A program made the translations under genes and the position numbers. A stretch of DNA of 64,000 bases from contig NZ_WOVL01000002.1 of NCBI RefSeq assembly GCF_009737085.1, positions 1 through 64,000 on the forward strand, written 5' to 3'. Positions 56,580 through 64,000 of the stretch are shown piece by piece (within the stretch, counting starts at the first letter, position 1; the number at the start of each line of letters is the position of its first letter). The DNA is from Paenibacillus sp. NEAU-GSW1 (GTDB lineage Bacteria > Bacillota > Bacilli > Paenibacillales > Paenibacillaceae). The notes beneath the pieces are model-generated. The model made no database searches. It was given only the letters and a program-made list of their open reading frames with translations, and was not told the origin of the DNA.

Positions 56580-57380
56580 GTGATTCAGTTAGAGGGAATA
56601 AGCAAGACCTTTCTGGTGGCCAAGCGGCCGGCAGGGCTTAAGCATGCGGTCAAATCGTTATTCCGCCGGGAATACACAGCCGTAGAGGCGCTGCAAGGCA
56701 TATCGTTCAACATCGCGCCCGGCGAGATCGTCGGCTACATTGGACCGAACGGCGCAGGCAAGTCAACTACGATCAAAATAATGAGCGGCATACTCGTTCC
56801 GGACAGCGGCTCCTGCTCAATCATGGGCTACAACCCGTGGAATGACAGGACCGCATATGTAAAACATATCGGCGTCGTATTCGGCCAGCGCTCTCAGCTA
56901 TGGTGGGACGTGCCGGTGCTCGACTCCTTCGAACTGCTCCGCGACATCTACCGCATTCCGCAAGCCGAATATCGCAGCATGCTGAACTTGCTCACCGAAA
57001 CGCTCGACATTTCCGCTATTCTTCAAATGCCCGTGCGGCAACTAAGCCTTGGACAACGCATGCGATGCGAAATCGCTGCCTCCCTGCTGCACAGTCCGAG
57101 CATCCTCTTCTTAGACGAACCAACGATTGGGCTTGATGCTGTCTCCAAAATCGCCGTGCGAAATTTTATTAAGACGATCAATAAAGAAAAAGGCGTCACA
57201 GTCATTCTCACCACCCATGACATGAACGACATCGAAGCGCTCGCGGATCGGCTGCTGCTGATCGGCAAAGGCAGCCTCTTATACGACGGAAACGTGCAAG
57301 GGCTGCGCAGCCGGTATGGAACCGGCGATCTTTCCATTGAGGAAATCATCGTCCGGATGTACACGGAGTACGAGCTATGA
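56580..57380 (+). CDS. ABC-2 exporter ATP-binding protein
   Basis: 266 residues. Walker A GPNGAGKST, signature LSLGQRMRCEI, Walker B SILFLDEPTIGLD, H-loop LTTHDMND. The VLDSFELLRDIYRIP and VVFGQRSQLWWDVPV segments are typical of ATPases that pair with PF06182-type permeases. GTG start preceded by TTTTAGGAGG that is fused to the 39-bp leader array. Overlaps the next gene by four bases. Confidence 0.93.
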   Translation: MIQLEGISKTFLVAKRPAGLKHAVKSLFRREYTAVEALQGISFNIAPGEIVGYIGPNGAGKSTTIKIMSGILVPDSGSCSIMGYNPWNDRTAYVKHIGVVFGQRSQLWWDVPVLDSFELLRDIYRIPQAEYRSMLNLLTETLDISAILQMPVRQLSLGQRMRCEIAASLLHSPSILFLDEPTIGLDAVSKIAVRNFIKTINKEKGVTVILTTHDMNDIEALADRLLLIGKGSLLYDGNVQGLRSRYGTGDLSIEEIIVRMYTEYEL

Positions 57381-58186
57381 TGAAGCCCTATTTCGCCGTT
57401 TTAAGACTCCGCCTCATTAACGGCTTGCAGTATCGCGCGGCAGCGTATGCAGGCATCGCGACGCAGTTTTTTTTCGGGTTTATTTTCATCATGGTGTTTG
57501 AAGCCTTCTATACGAACGTTAACATGGACGCCGCGCAAATAAGCCTGTCCGAAGTGGTTGCCTACTCCTGGCTCAAACAAGCGTTTTTGGCGTTTATCGC
57601 ATTATGGCTGCGAGACAACGAGTTGTTCCAGCTCATTACGAGCGGCAATATCGCTTATGAACTATGCAGGCCGAACGGCATTTACAGCCTATGGTACGCA
57701 AAGCTGCTCGCCCAGCGCATTTCAAGCGCTTTGCTGCGATGCCTGCCGATTCTCGCCGTCGCCGTACTATTGCCTCAGCCTTATCGGCTTACTTTGCCTC
57801 CCGATCTTGCATCGTTCCTGCTGTTCATCGTCTCGTTGTGTATCGGGCTGCTGCTCGTCGTGTCCATTTCCATGCTGATCTACGTTTCGGTATTCATTAC
57901 GATGTCGCCGGCTGGCTCCCTGCTTATGTTCAGCGTCTTCGGCGAATTTCTCGCAGGGATGATTATTCCGGTGCCGCTAATGCCGGAGTGGCTGCAACGG
58001 ATCGTTTACGTCCTGCCGTTCCATTGGACCGTCGACTTCCCGTTCCGCGTCTACACCGGCCATATACCGCATGGCGACGCCGCCGTAGGACTGCTGTATC
58101 AACTGCTTTGGCTTGCCGCTCTCGCCGCTTTCGGCCGATGGTCGATGAACAAAGCGCTGCGGCGGCTTGTCGTTCAAGGAGGTTAA
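57377..58186 (+). CDS. ABC-2 exporter permease 1 (PF06182-like)
   Basis: 269 residues, six helices, with the N-terminal RLINGLQYRAAAYAGIATQFFFG pattern shortened here to its visible core RAAAYAGIATQFFFG, the long GSLLMFSVFGEFLAGMIIP region and a C-terminal helix ending in MNKALRRLVVQGG. Such permeases come in pairs with a single ATPase. ATG 57377 overlaps the ATPase stop by four bases. Substrate unknown. Confidence 0.88.
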   Translation: MMKPYFAVLRLRLINGLQYRAAAYAGIATQFFFGFIFIMVFEAFYTNVNMDAAQISLSEVVAYSWLKQAFLAFIALWLRDNELFQLITSGNIAYELCRPNGIYSLWYAKLLAQRISSALLRCLPILAVAVLLPQPYRLTLPPDLASFLLFIVSLCIGLLLVVSISMLIYVSVFITMSPAGSLLMFSVFGEFLAGMIIPVPLMPEWLQRIVYVLPFHWTVDFPFRVYTGHIPHGDAAVGLLYQLLWLAALAAFGRWSMNKALRRLVVQGG

Positions 58187-58194
58187 CGGCAATT

Positions 58195-58971
58195 ATGACC
58201 CTCTATTTCAAATACATGCGGCTGCTGCTGAAAGCGCAAATGCAGTACCGCGCTTCTTTCATCCTGCTGGCAGTCGGGCAATGCCTGACGCCCTTCACCG
58301 TTTTCGCCGGACTTTATTTCATGTTTGAGCGCTTCGGGCAAATTAAAGGCTGGGACTTCTATGAAGTAATGCTCTGCTTCGCCATAACCCATATGGCATT
58401 TTCAATTACAGAATGCTTTGCCCGCGGCTTTGATATGTTCTCGTCGCTGGTCGTAAACGGCGACTTCGACCGCCTGCTCGTCAGGCCGCGCGGCACCATT
58501 ATTCAAGTGCTTGGCTCGCGCTTTGAATTTTCGCGAGTCGGAAGGCTTTTTCTCGGCACCGCCGTTCTGATCTGGACCATCGTCAAGCTGGATACCGACT
58601 GGACCTTTTTAAAAGCGCTCACTCTTGTTCTCATGCTCGCTTGCGGCATTATTATTTTCACAGGTATATTCATATTAAGCGCGTCAATTAGCTTCTGGAC
58701 CGTTCAAGGACTGGAAATCGCCAACATTTTTACGGATGGCGGAAGGGAAATGTCACAATATCCGCTCGATATTTATCATATAAGAATACAGCAGTTTTTC
58801 ACCTTCATTATCCCGTTCGGATGCGCCAACTATTTGCCGCTGCAATATATTCTTGATCGCCAGGACAATCCGTGGTACGCGCTCACCCCGCTTGCCGGCC
58901 TGATGTTCCTGGCGCCATGCTTGCTCATATGGCGGACCGGCGTTCGCCGCTATCGCTCAACCGGTTCCTAA
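58195..58971 (+). CDS. ABC-2 exporter permease 2 (PF06182-like)
   Basis: 258 residues, six helices. Starts MTLYFKYMRLLLKAQMQYRA and carries ITECFARGFDMFSSLVVNGD and RPRGTIIQVLGSRFEFSRVG, features of the second permease in these operons. ATG 58195 has AAGGAGG twelve bases upstream; the frame is open much further upstream only because it is a shadow of permease 1. Ends the three-gene exporter operon; the sigma-factor gene begins 27 bases later. Confidence 0.88.
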   Translation: MTLYFKYMRLLLKAQMQYRASFILLAVGQCLTPFTVFAGLYFMFERFGQIKGWDFYEVMLCFAITHMAFSITECFARGFDMFSSLVVNGDFDRLLVRPRGTIIQVLGSRFEFSRVGRLFLGTAVLIWTIVKLDTDWTFLKALTLVLMLACGIIIFTGIFILSASISFWTVQGLEIANIFTDGGREMSQYPLDIYHIRIQQFFTFIIPFGCANYLPLQYILDRQDNPWYALTPLAGLMFLAPCLLIWRTGVRRYRSTGS

Positions 58972-58998
58972 CTGTGAAGGAAGAAAGGTGGCCCTCCT

Positions 58999-59943
58999 TT
59001 GGAAATGCAGCAACTGTACCTCTCCTATTCCAGCCTGATGCGAACGATCGCATACCGCATGACGGGATCATTCGCCGATGCAGAGGATCTTGTGCAAGAT
59101 ACCTTTGCCGAGTACAGCAGGCTGAAGCAGGAAACAATCGTCAATAAGCAGGCCTATCTCGCTCGAATGATAACGAATAGGTCAATTAACTACATGAATT
59201 CTGCGCGCAAGAAGAGAGAGCTCTATGTCGGTGAATGGCTGCCGGAGCCGGATGTCCGCTTCGGCAAAGCTGCAGCCGACGATCCCGCTGACGTAATGGA
59301 GCGGAAAGAGACGATCTCTTACGCTCTGCTCGTTCTGCTGGAGCAGCTGTCAGCCCTAGAGCGAGCCGTATTTATATTGCGGGAGACGCTTCAATACGAT
59401 TATGAGGAAATCGCGGCCTCCCTCGGCAAAACAGAGCCTGCCTGCCGAAAGCTGCTCAGCCGCGCGAAGATGAAGCTGGAGCAGTTGTCGCCGGGAATTG
59501 CATTCAGCCCTGAACGAGCGTCATCCTCCCGCTTCAGCGCCGACTCCATCACATTGGCGTTTCTGTCAGCTATGCAAACCGGCAATGCCGACGCGCTTGT
59601 CGCGCTGCTGACGAAAGATGCGCTCCTTACCTCCGACGGCGGCGGCAGGGTGCGCGCTGCCATCTTCACCATTATCGGCAGCGATCGCGTCTGCGCCTTC
59701 TTCCGCGGGCTGTTGCCTAAGGGCTATTTGGGCGATATTGCCTTCCAAGCCGACATTAACGGGCAGCCCGGCATTATTATGTTCAAAGACGGCGCCCCCC
59801 TGCGAACGGTCAGCTTCAAGCTTAGCGAGCCAAACGCCGATAACGAACGATTCATCGAACACATTTACATTGTGATAAACCCGGATAAATTACAACATGT
59901 GCCGCTGGAAGTCACAAATGATTTCTCTCCTTTGTCAGAATAG
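58999..59943 (+). CDS. ECF41-family sigma factor
   Basis: 314 residues. Sigma region 2 (about 10-75, AEDLVQDTFAEY), linker with the ECF41 hallmark GEWLPEP, region 4 (about 100-155, LPLEERAVF-type segment ALERAVFILRE, then YEEIAASLGKTEPACRKLLSRA). A C-terminal SnoaL/NTF2-like domain carries the ECF41 motifs DGGG (TSDGGGRVRA) and NPDKL near the end. In this group the C-terminal domain replaces an anti-sigma factor. Start is TTG 58999 or ATG 59005; the former has better spacing from AAAGGTGG. The partner CMD gene follows. Confidence 0.92.
   Translation: MEMQQLYLSYSSLMRTIAYRMTGSFADAEDLVQDTFAEYSRLKQETIVNKQAYLARMITNRSINYMNSARKKRELYVGEWLPEPDVRFGKAAADDPADVMERKETISYALLVLLEQLSALERAVFILRETLQYDYEEIAASLGKTEPACRKLLSRAKMKLEQLSPGIAFSPERASSSRFSADSITLAFLSAMQTGNADALVALLTKDALLTSDGGGRVRAAIFTIIGSDRVCAFFRGLLPKGYLGDIAFQADINGQPGIIMFKDGAPLRTVSFKLSEPNADNERFIEHIYIVINPDKLQHVPLEVTNDFSPLSE
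59911..59936 (+). promoter_or_regulatory. Candidate ECF41 promoter of the CMD gene
   Basis: GTCACA, exactly 16 bases, then TGTC. The described ECF41 target promoter is TGTCACA-N16-CGTC. It sits inside the last codons of the sigma gene and 57 bases before the CMD start codon, where such a promoter is expected. Confidence 0.55.
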
Positions 59944-59992
59944 GTGATCAAACAAAAAAAGGCCGCCAAGCGGCCGCAAAGGAGACGAAAAC

Positions 59993-60427
59993 ATGCAAGC
60001 ACGTATGAATTTATTTGAGGTCATTCCTGGTGGTTACAAAGCAATGCTCGGTCTGGAGAACTACATCCAAGCAAGCGTCGACAAAAACTTGCTGGGGCTC
60101 ATCAAGCTCCGTGCTTCCCAAGTGAACGGCTGCGGCTTCTGCCTCGACATGCATACGAAACACGCTCGCAAACTCGGCGAAACCGAGCAGCGCATTTATC
60201 TGCTGAACGGTTGGCGCGAAGTGCCTATCTATACAGACAAAGAACGTGCCGTATTGGCATTGACCGAGGCGATTACGCTCGTTACCGACGGCCATGTGCC
60301 TGATGAAGTATATGAGGAAGCTGTCCGGCATTTCGAGCAAACAGAACTTGCCGACATTATTATGGCGATCGTGACCATTAACAGCTGGAATCGCATCGCA
60401 ATCAGCGCCCGAATGATTCCTAACTAA
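59993..60427 (+). CDS. Carboxymuconolactone decarboxylase / AhpD-like protein
   Basis: 144 residues. AhpD-type active site with C47, C50 and H54/H57 in NGCGFCLDMHTKHA, typical of peroxidase-like CMD proteins. AAAGGAG before ATG 59993. CMD genes are the usual regulatory targets of ECF41 sigma factors, and an ECF41-type promoter lies just upstream. Likely a redox or alkyl-hydroperoxide protective role; the natural substrate of this group is not known. Confidence 0.92.
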   Translation: MQARMNLFEVIPGGYKAMLGLENYIQASVDKNLLGLIKLRASQVNGCGFCLDMHTKHARKLGETEQRIYLLNGWREVPIYTDKERAVLALTEAITLVTDGHVPDEVYEEAVRHFEQTELADIIMAIVTINSWNRIAISARMIPN

Positions 60428-60535
60428 AATCGCCCTCGTACGCTATCGATAAATTAGTATAGCAGCAAGTGTCATTGGATGGCGGATGACAGGCCGGAAG
60501 CATTGCCCCGCCTGCTTGTCCGCCATGCCAAATGA

Positions 60536-61057
60536 CTAGCATTTTTTCCGGCACTTCGATTTCGATTTTCTTGATTTGCAAGGCACAACACCAACATCCA
60601 CTGCGGTAATCGAACTTATCTTAATGTAAGAAATGACCCCTTTTACATTCAAAAGCACGCAACCGCCCTCCAAGCCAAAAAACACGCCCGAATGCGAAGT
60701 TCCGCCGAAATGAATACGAATATGAGAAGTTCCTACTCCGATTTTATTCAATACGCAGTTAATAATTTGATTGCCTGACGAGCCTCTGTCGTGGCAGCCG
60801 CCGCCCCGACAGCTATCACCTTTGTAGCCGATATATATTTTGCCTCCGTATGCCCCTCCGCCATAGGAACTGCCGCCGGATGATCCGCCTCTATTTGACA
60901 TGCCGCTGTACAGCCCGCCATCGTATGACTTGTTGCCGTGTGATTTGTACCCATTTGATTTGTTGCCGTGCGATCGGTTGCCGTAGGAGCTCCCCCCTCC
61001 TGATCCGCTGTAGCCGTAATTGCTGCCGCTAGAGTTTCCATCTCTGTTATTAGACAT
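60536..61057 (-). CDS. Glycine/serine-rich coat-like protein with Lys/Cys tail
   Basis: 173 residues. The N-terminal half is low-complexity Gly/Ser/Tyr/His/Asn repeats (SYGNRSHGNKSNG type). Residues about 90-160 form a hydrophobic beta-like domain (IINCVLNKIGVGTSHIRIHF), ending in a lysine/cysteine tail (CKSRKSKSKCRKKC). The composition is that of spore coat or crust proteins. ATG 61057 has GAGGAG upstream, though ten bases away. No family name can be assigned. It is divergent from the cysC-sulfotransferase pair, with promoters in the 180 bases between. Confidence 0.7.
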   Translation of the reverse strand: MSNNRDGNSSGSNYGYSGSGGGSSYGNRSHGNKSNGYKSHGNKSYDGGLYSGMSNRGGSSGGSSYGGGAYGGKIYIGYKGDSCRGGGCHDRGSSGNQIINCVLNKIGVGTSHIRIHFGGTSHSGVFFGLEGGCVLLNVKGVISYIKISSITAVDVGVVPCKSRKSKSKCRKKC

Positions 61058-61240
61058 CGAGCATCCACTCCTCATCCCATTTATTCTAGAATATGAGTGT
61101 GTAAATGCGTCTGCTTGTACCTTTCTACCTAATAGATTCATCCAACAGGACACCTGCATTCCAATTTGTACGAATGAACTAATGCGCTTATCCATTCCCT
61201 ACATACAATATAGTTATAGAAATATACCGAGGTGAAGCGA

Positions 61241-61858
61241 ATGAGACCGGATACTTCCAATCTCTCATGGCATCGTTCACAAATAAGCAAAGAAGACAGA
61301 CAACGCCTGAACGGACACAAAAGCTGCGTATTGTGGTTTACAGGACTGTCAGGTTCAGGCAAATCAACGTTAGCTGCTGAAATCGAGCTTCGTCTTCATC
61401 AGCAACGGATCCGCAGCTATATTTTGGACGGCGATCATTTGCGCCGCGGCTTGAGCAGCGGACTCGGCTTCAGTCCCGGCGACCGTTCGGAAAATATACG
61501 ACGAATCGGAGAAGCCGCCAAACTGTTTGTCGATGCCGGAACGATCGCGTTAGTCGCCGTTATTTCTCCGTTTCGGGAAGAGCGCGAACGCCTCCGTTCC
61601 CAATTTGCAGCAGGCGAGTTTATCGAGATTTATGTGAAATGCGCCATCGAAACATGCGAGCAAAGAGATCCGAAAGGACTTTACCGCAAGGCACGGGCGG
61701 GGGAAATCCAGCAATTCACCGGAATTTCGGCCCCCTATGAGCCGCCTCTCCGACCGGATTTGATCATGGAAAGCGACAAGCAAACAATTGAGCAATCGGT
61801 CTCGATCATTATGGCTTATTTGCAAAATAACGGATATATCGAGGAGATCCGGCTATGA
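61241..61858 (+). CDS. cysC: Adenylylsulfate (APS) kinase
   Basis: 205 residues, family length. Phosphorylates APS to PAPS. P-loop GLSGSGKST (residues 35-43), the phosphoserine/lid motif VISPFREERERLRS, LDGDHLRRGLSSGLGFSPGD, and DPKGLYRKARAGEIQQFTGI. ATG 61241 has GAGG eight bases upstream; GTG 61232 overlaps that site. Overlaps the sulfotransferase gene by four bases and is not near sulfate-reduction genes, so its PAPS is probably meant for sulfation. Confidence 0.95.
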   Translation: MRPDTSNLSWHRSQISKEDRQRLNGHKSCVLWFTGLSGSGKSTLAAEIELRLHQQRIRSYILDGDHLRRGLSSGLGFSPGDRSENIRRIGEAAKLFVDAGTIALVAVISPFREERERLRSQFAAGEFIEIYVKCAIETCEQRDPKGLYRKARAGEIQQFTGISAPYEPPLRPDLIMESDKQTIEQSVSIIMAYLQNNGYIEEIRL

Positions 61859-62580
61859 AAGCAGACTCCAACGAACTGCTGCTCTATTTGCATATTCCGA
61901 AAACTGGCGGAACCTCCTTTACGCAGATGATTCTCGACAACTGCCCGAAGACCGTCTACTATTTCCAGGTATCCTCCTCGCCTGTAGCGACGGCCGAAGC
62001 GTTAAATACGGTGGACGCTTTATGCGGCCATTTCCCTTACGGCATCCATCGCGAAACCGAACGACCCTTTCGGTACATTACAATGCTGAGAGATCCCGTT
62101 GAACTAACGATTTCCTATTTCTATTTCATGTATCATAATGTAAACCACCCTCTGTACTACGCACCCTATTTATGCATAGACGAATTTATTCATAATCCGC
62201 TCTTCGACAATGAATATGTGAACTTACAAACCCGCTTTATTAGCGGGAATATCGACACACTTGCGCCGGACCTCAAACTGGCGAAAAAAATTTTGGCCCG
62301 GAAAATGTCGCTTGTTGGCATTACCGAAATGTATGCGGAATCTCAATTTTTGCTTGCGGATGGGATGGGCTGGCCGTTGCAGCGTTACCCTACGCTGAAT
62401 GTCACAACAAACCGGCTCAAACAAAACCAAATTAGTTCTGCGACACTGCAGCTAATCCGTGAAAAAAACAGCATTGATATCGCGCTCTATCAGTACGCCT
62501 TGGAGCAGATGCACAAAAAGCTGGGCCATTTATCGCCTGCTCAGCATAGCGCTCTTCAGCATTTCAAAAGCAGCCCATAA
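61855..62580 (+). CDS. PAPS-dependent sulfotransferase
   Basis: 241 residues. The 5'-phosphosulfate-binding loop HIPKTGGTS is at residues 13-21 and the 3'-phosphate-binding motif RDPVELTISYFYFM starts at 79. The pattern matches the Sulfotransfer_2 / heparan-type 2-O sulfotransferase superfamily. ATGA overlap with cysC means the donor-making and donor-using enzymes are made together. No transmembrane segment, so it acts in the cytoplasm. The acceptor, a polysaccharide, glycan or small molecule, is unknown. Confidence 0.9.
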   Translation: MKADSNELLLYLHIPKTGGTSFTQMILDNCPKTVYYFQVSSSPVATAEALNTVDALCGHFPYGIHRETERPFRYITMLRDPVELTISYFYFMYHNVNHPLYYAPYLCIDEFIHNPLFDNEYVNLQTRFISGNIDTLAPDLKLAKKILARKMSLVGITEMYAESQFLLADGMGWPLQRYPTLNVTTNRLKQNQISSATLQLIREKNSIDIALYQYALEQMHKKLGHLSPAQHSALQHFKSSP

Positions 62581-62612
62581 AAAAACGGCGCAGGATTGGT
62601 CTGCGCCGTTAT
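62579..62612. terminator. Bidirectional terminator between sulfotransferase and tail-collar genes
   Basis: AACGGCGCAG and CTGCGCCGTT (10 bp, loop of seven), with seven T's on the minus strand side. Confidence 0.8.
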
Positions 62613-62622
62613 CTCTATTCGA

Positions 62623-63138
62623 CTATGGCCTATTCGGGGCAATGCCTTGCAAGCAAATAATATATTTCATTTCAACATAGGGCTGCATATTGTTATGAGG
62701 CTGGCTGCCTCCAGTCGACCCGATTGCGAGCGGGCTCATCTCCGTCTCTCCGGAGCCGTTGTAGGTCTGATTGCTTCTTTTGCCGGGATTCGCCCATTTG
62801 GATGCGGCGGGATTCGTCTGGTTGCCCGACTCTTCAAAGTTAGGAATATGCGTATGCGCCGGTATTTCTGCCGTCGTTAATGTAACGCTAGCACTGCCGC
62901 CTGTTTCTCCAACCTCCCGAAAGCTTAGCCCAGGACCTGTCCCTTGGCTGATCGGAGCTCTGCCCCTCATGTCCGGAAGATGAAACGTCGTGGTTCCATT
63001 GCCGCCAAACTGTACGCCGAGAACCGCAAACAATTTTGTATAATCTCTAATATTAAGCTCTTGTCCTTCGCAAAAAGCCCATTGATAAGGCGCATAATTG
63101 CCTGCAAAAATCCGAATTTCGCCTGTATAAGCATCCAT
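62623..63138 (-). CDS. Phage tail-collar (Mdp-like) protein 1
   Basis: 171 residues. The N-terminal collar domain is clear: GEIRIFAGNYAPYQWAFCEG, then GVQFGGNGTTTFHLPDMRGR, and the middle AEIPAHTH segment. The C-terminus ends QPHNNMQPYVEMKYIICLQG. Such proteins occur in phage tail fibres and as stand-alone Mdp (microcystin-dependent) proteins. Third of three tandem paralogues transcribed leftwards; no other phage genes are visible. Confidence 0.88.
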   Translation of the reverse strand: MDAYTGEIRIFAGNYAPYQWAFCEGQELNIRDYTKLFAVLGVQFGGNGTTTFHLPDMRGRAPISQGTGPGLSFREVGETGGSASVTLTTAEIPAHTHIPNFEESGNQTNPAASKWANPGKRSNQTYNGSGETEMSPLAIGSTGGSQPHNNMQPYVEMKYIICLQGIAPNRP

Positions 63139-63156
63139 ATTAAATAAGACCTCCCC

Positions 63157-63651
63157 TTAGTTCCTTGGCGGATATATGCCGGCAATTGCAATACAATACC
63201 TTACAGCCAAATAAGGCTGCATATTGTTATGAGGCTGACTGCTGCCGCTATTGTTCAATGAGTCCGTACTCATCGTTGCCGAAGCATACTGCCCGTAGTT
63301 GTTAATGCTCGACTTGCCCCAAACGGCATTCGTCGGATCGGTTGTCGAAACAGCCTGACCTGCTTTCGCAGCATGCGTATGCGCCGGCATTTCATCAACC
63401 GTCAGCGTATGCATTTCCTCCCCGCCCGGTTTTCCGGGTAACGGATTCATACCATGAATGACTGCTCTGCCCTGCAAATTCGGCAAGGCAAAATTGATCG
63501 TGCCGTTGCCGCCGTACATAACGCCAAGAAGCGAAAACAACGCTGAATTGGTGCTGATCGGGAGCAGCTGTCCCTTGCATTCCATCCACCCTTTTGGAAC
63601 TCCCCTGCTATACGGAAATGCGCGAATTTCTCCAAGGAAATAATCTGACAT
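63157..63651 (-). CDS. Phage tail-collar (Mdp-like) protein 2
   Basis: 164 residues, same design: GEIRAFPYSRGVPKGWMECK, YGGNGTINFALPNLQGRAVI, DEMPAHTHAA and QPHNNMQPYLAVRYCIAIAG. It lies 18 bases upstream of paralogue 1, in the same operon. Amino-acid identity to paralogue 1 is moderate, with the collar and C-terminal motifs conserved and the middle divergent. Confidence 0.88.
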   Translation of the reverse strand: MSDYFLGEIRAFPYSRGVPKGWMECKGQLLPISTNSALFSLLGVMYGGNGTINFALPNLQGRAVIHGMNPLPGKPGGEEMHTLTVDEMPAHTHAAKAGQAVSTTDPTNAVWGKSSINNYGQYASATMSTDSLNNSGSSQPHNNMQPYLAVRYCIAIAGIYPPRN

Positions 63652-63678
63652 GTTGAATAGCCTCCTTAATTAATGTTA

Positions 63679-64000
63679 TTAATACTCGAAATCAGGAAAT
63701 ATTCCGTTTAGCGCGATGATATAATTGCACACGAGAAAAGGCATCATATTATCATGCGGCAAACTGCCGCCTGTCGGCGCGATTGCGGCAGCATTCATTT
63801 TTCCGGTAGCGGGTTCATTCGAATATTGCGTAATGTCGCTGATCGCCCAGATCATGCCCGACGGATCAGCGGTCGTTCCTTTCTCCTGGCAAGCAGCCGG
63901 CGTATGCGTGTGAACGGGCAGCTCTGCCTCTTTTAAAGTCACTGACTCTGTTCCTGCCGATTGTCCAAGCGGATGTTGGCTGCTTTCGCCGATCATTAAT
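63679..64000 (-). CDS. Phage tail-collar (Mdp-like) protein 3, cut by the window edge
   Basis: The C-terminal 105 or more residues of a third paralogue: AELPVHTHTPAACQ and LPHDNMMPFLVCNYIIALNG. The collar domain should lie beyond 64000; an internal ATG at 63996 is not the real start because the family needs about 60 more residues. Same operon orientation as the two downstream paralogues. Confidence 0.85.
   Translation of the reverse strand, partial: LMIGESSQHPLGQSAGTESVTLKEAELPVHTHTPAACQEKGTTADPSGMIWAISDITQYSNEPATGKMNAAAIAPTGGSLPHDNMMPFLVCNYIIALNGIFPDFEY

Noticed and set aside
56356-56583. Leader frame encoding four 13-residue repeats before the ABC-2 ATPase
   Set aside because: Weak start, and the same frame contains stop codons in the homologous array at 1371-1517, so the peptide is not conserved; treated as RNA or DNA repeat.
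57664-58194. Upstream extension of the second ABC-2 permease
   Set aside because: Arginine-rich shadow of permease 1; a proper start with AGGAGG exists at 58195.
62623-64000. Prophage remnant
   Set aside because: Only collar-domain genes are present; no integrase, capsid, terminase, lysis or attachment site seen within the window.

Overview
The window looks like a chromosomal segment of a spore-forming Gram-positive bacterium of the Paenibacillus type. Strong AGGAGG-type ribosome binding sites, lipoprotein signal peptides, a Uup-like ABC-F protein, S-layer-homology domains, collagen-like spore-surface proteins, a B. subtilis-style maltodextrin system and an ECF41 sigma factor all point that way. 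No rRNA or tRNA gene, CRISPR array, transposase or integrase was recognised. The tail-collar genes at the right edge are the only phage-related sequences.

Layout. 1-3.6 kb: a membrane-anchored zinc-ribbon protein, an HtrA-like protease behind a tandem 39-bp leader array, and a DinB protein. 3.6-5.7 kb: a collagen-like surface protein, a palindrome cluster and galU. 5.8-9.0 kb: a two-component system and trxB. 9.2-20.3 kb: an alpha-glucan regulon with a cytoplasmic GH13 enzyme, an amylase lipoprotein, the MdxEFG importer, a LacI/MalR regulator and a GH15 glucoamylase. Its sites suggest regulation by a MalR-like repressor and CcpA. 20.5-26.5 kb: dps, an FAH-family enzyme, ABC-F, fumC, a GH43 relic and KDPG aldolase. 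26.7-28.4 kb: a second collagen-like gene, a small DUF2642-like gene, a second palindrome cluster and a DUF4395 protein. 28.5-31.3 kb: gdhA and ddh, two NADPH-dependent amino-acid dehydrogenases that share a structured leader RNA. 31.5-37.1 kb: an exonuclease, a eukaryote-like HisA, a DMT exporter, murI, rbsK and exoA.

37.1-38.3 kb is an 11-copy satellite of 112-113 bp units. 38.4-41.6 kb is an ECF vitamin transporter, 42-44 kb a secreted SLH amidase, and 44.2-49.8 kb a complete Opp/Dpp importer. 50-56.2 kb holds small enzymes and a heterodimeric ABC exporter. 56.4-59 kb is a second 39-bp leader array in front of an ABC-2 exporter operon. 59-60.4 kb is an ECF41 sigma factor with its usual partner, an AhpD-like protein, behind an ECF41-type promoter. 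60.5-64 kb has a glycine-rich coat-like protein, an APS kinase plus sulfotransferase pair, and three tandem tail-collar (Mdp-like) genes, the last cut by the window edge.

The least explained signals are in RNA and repeats: (1) the 40-42 nt leader shared by gdhA and ddh, with a compensated base pair and a sequestered Shine-Dalgarno; (2) the 39-bp hairpin arrays fused to the Shine-Dalgarno of two unrelated genes; (3) the 113-bp satellite; (4) two local clusters of related palindromes.
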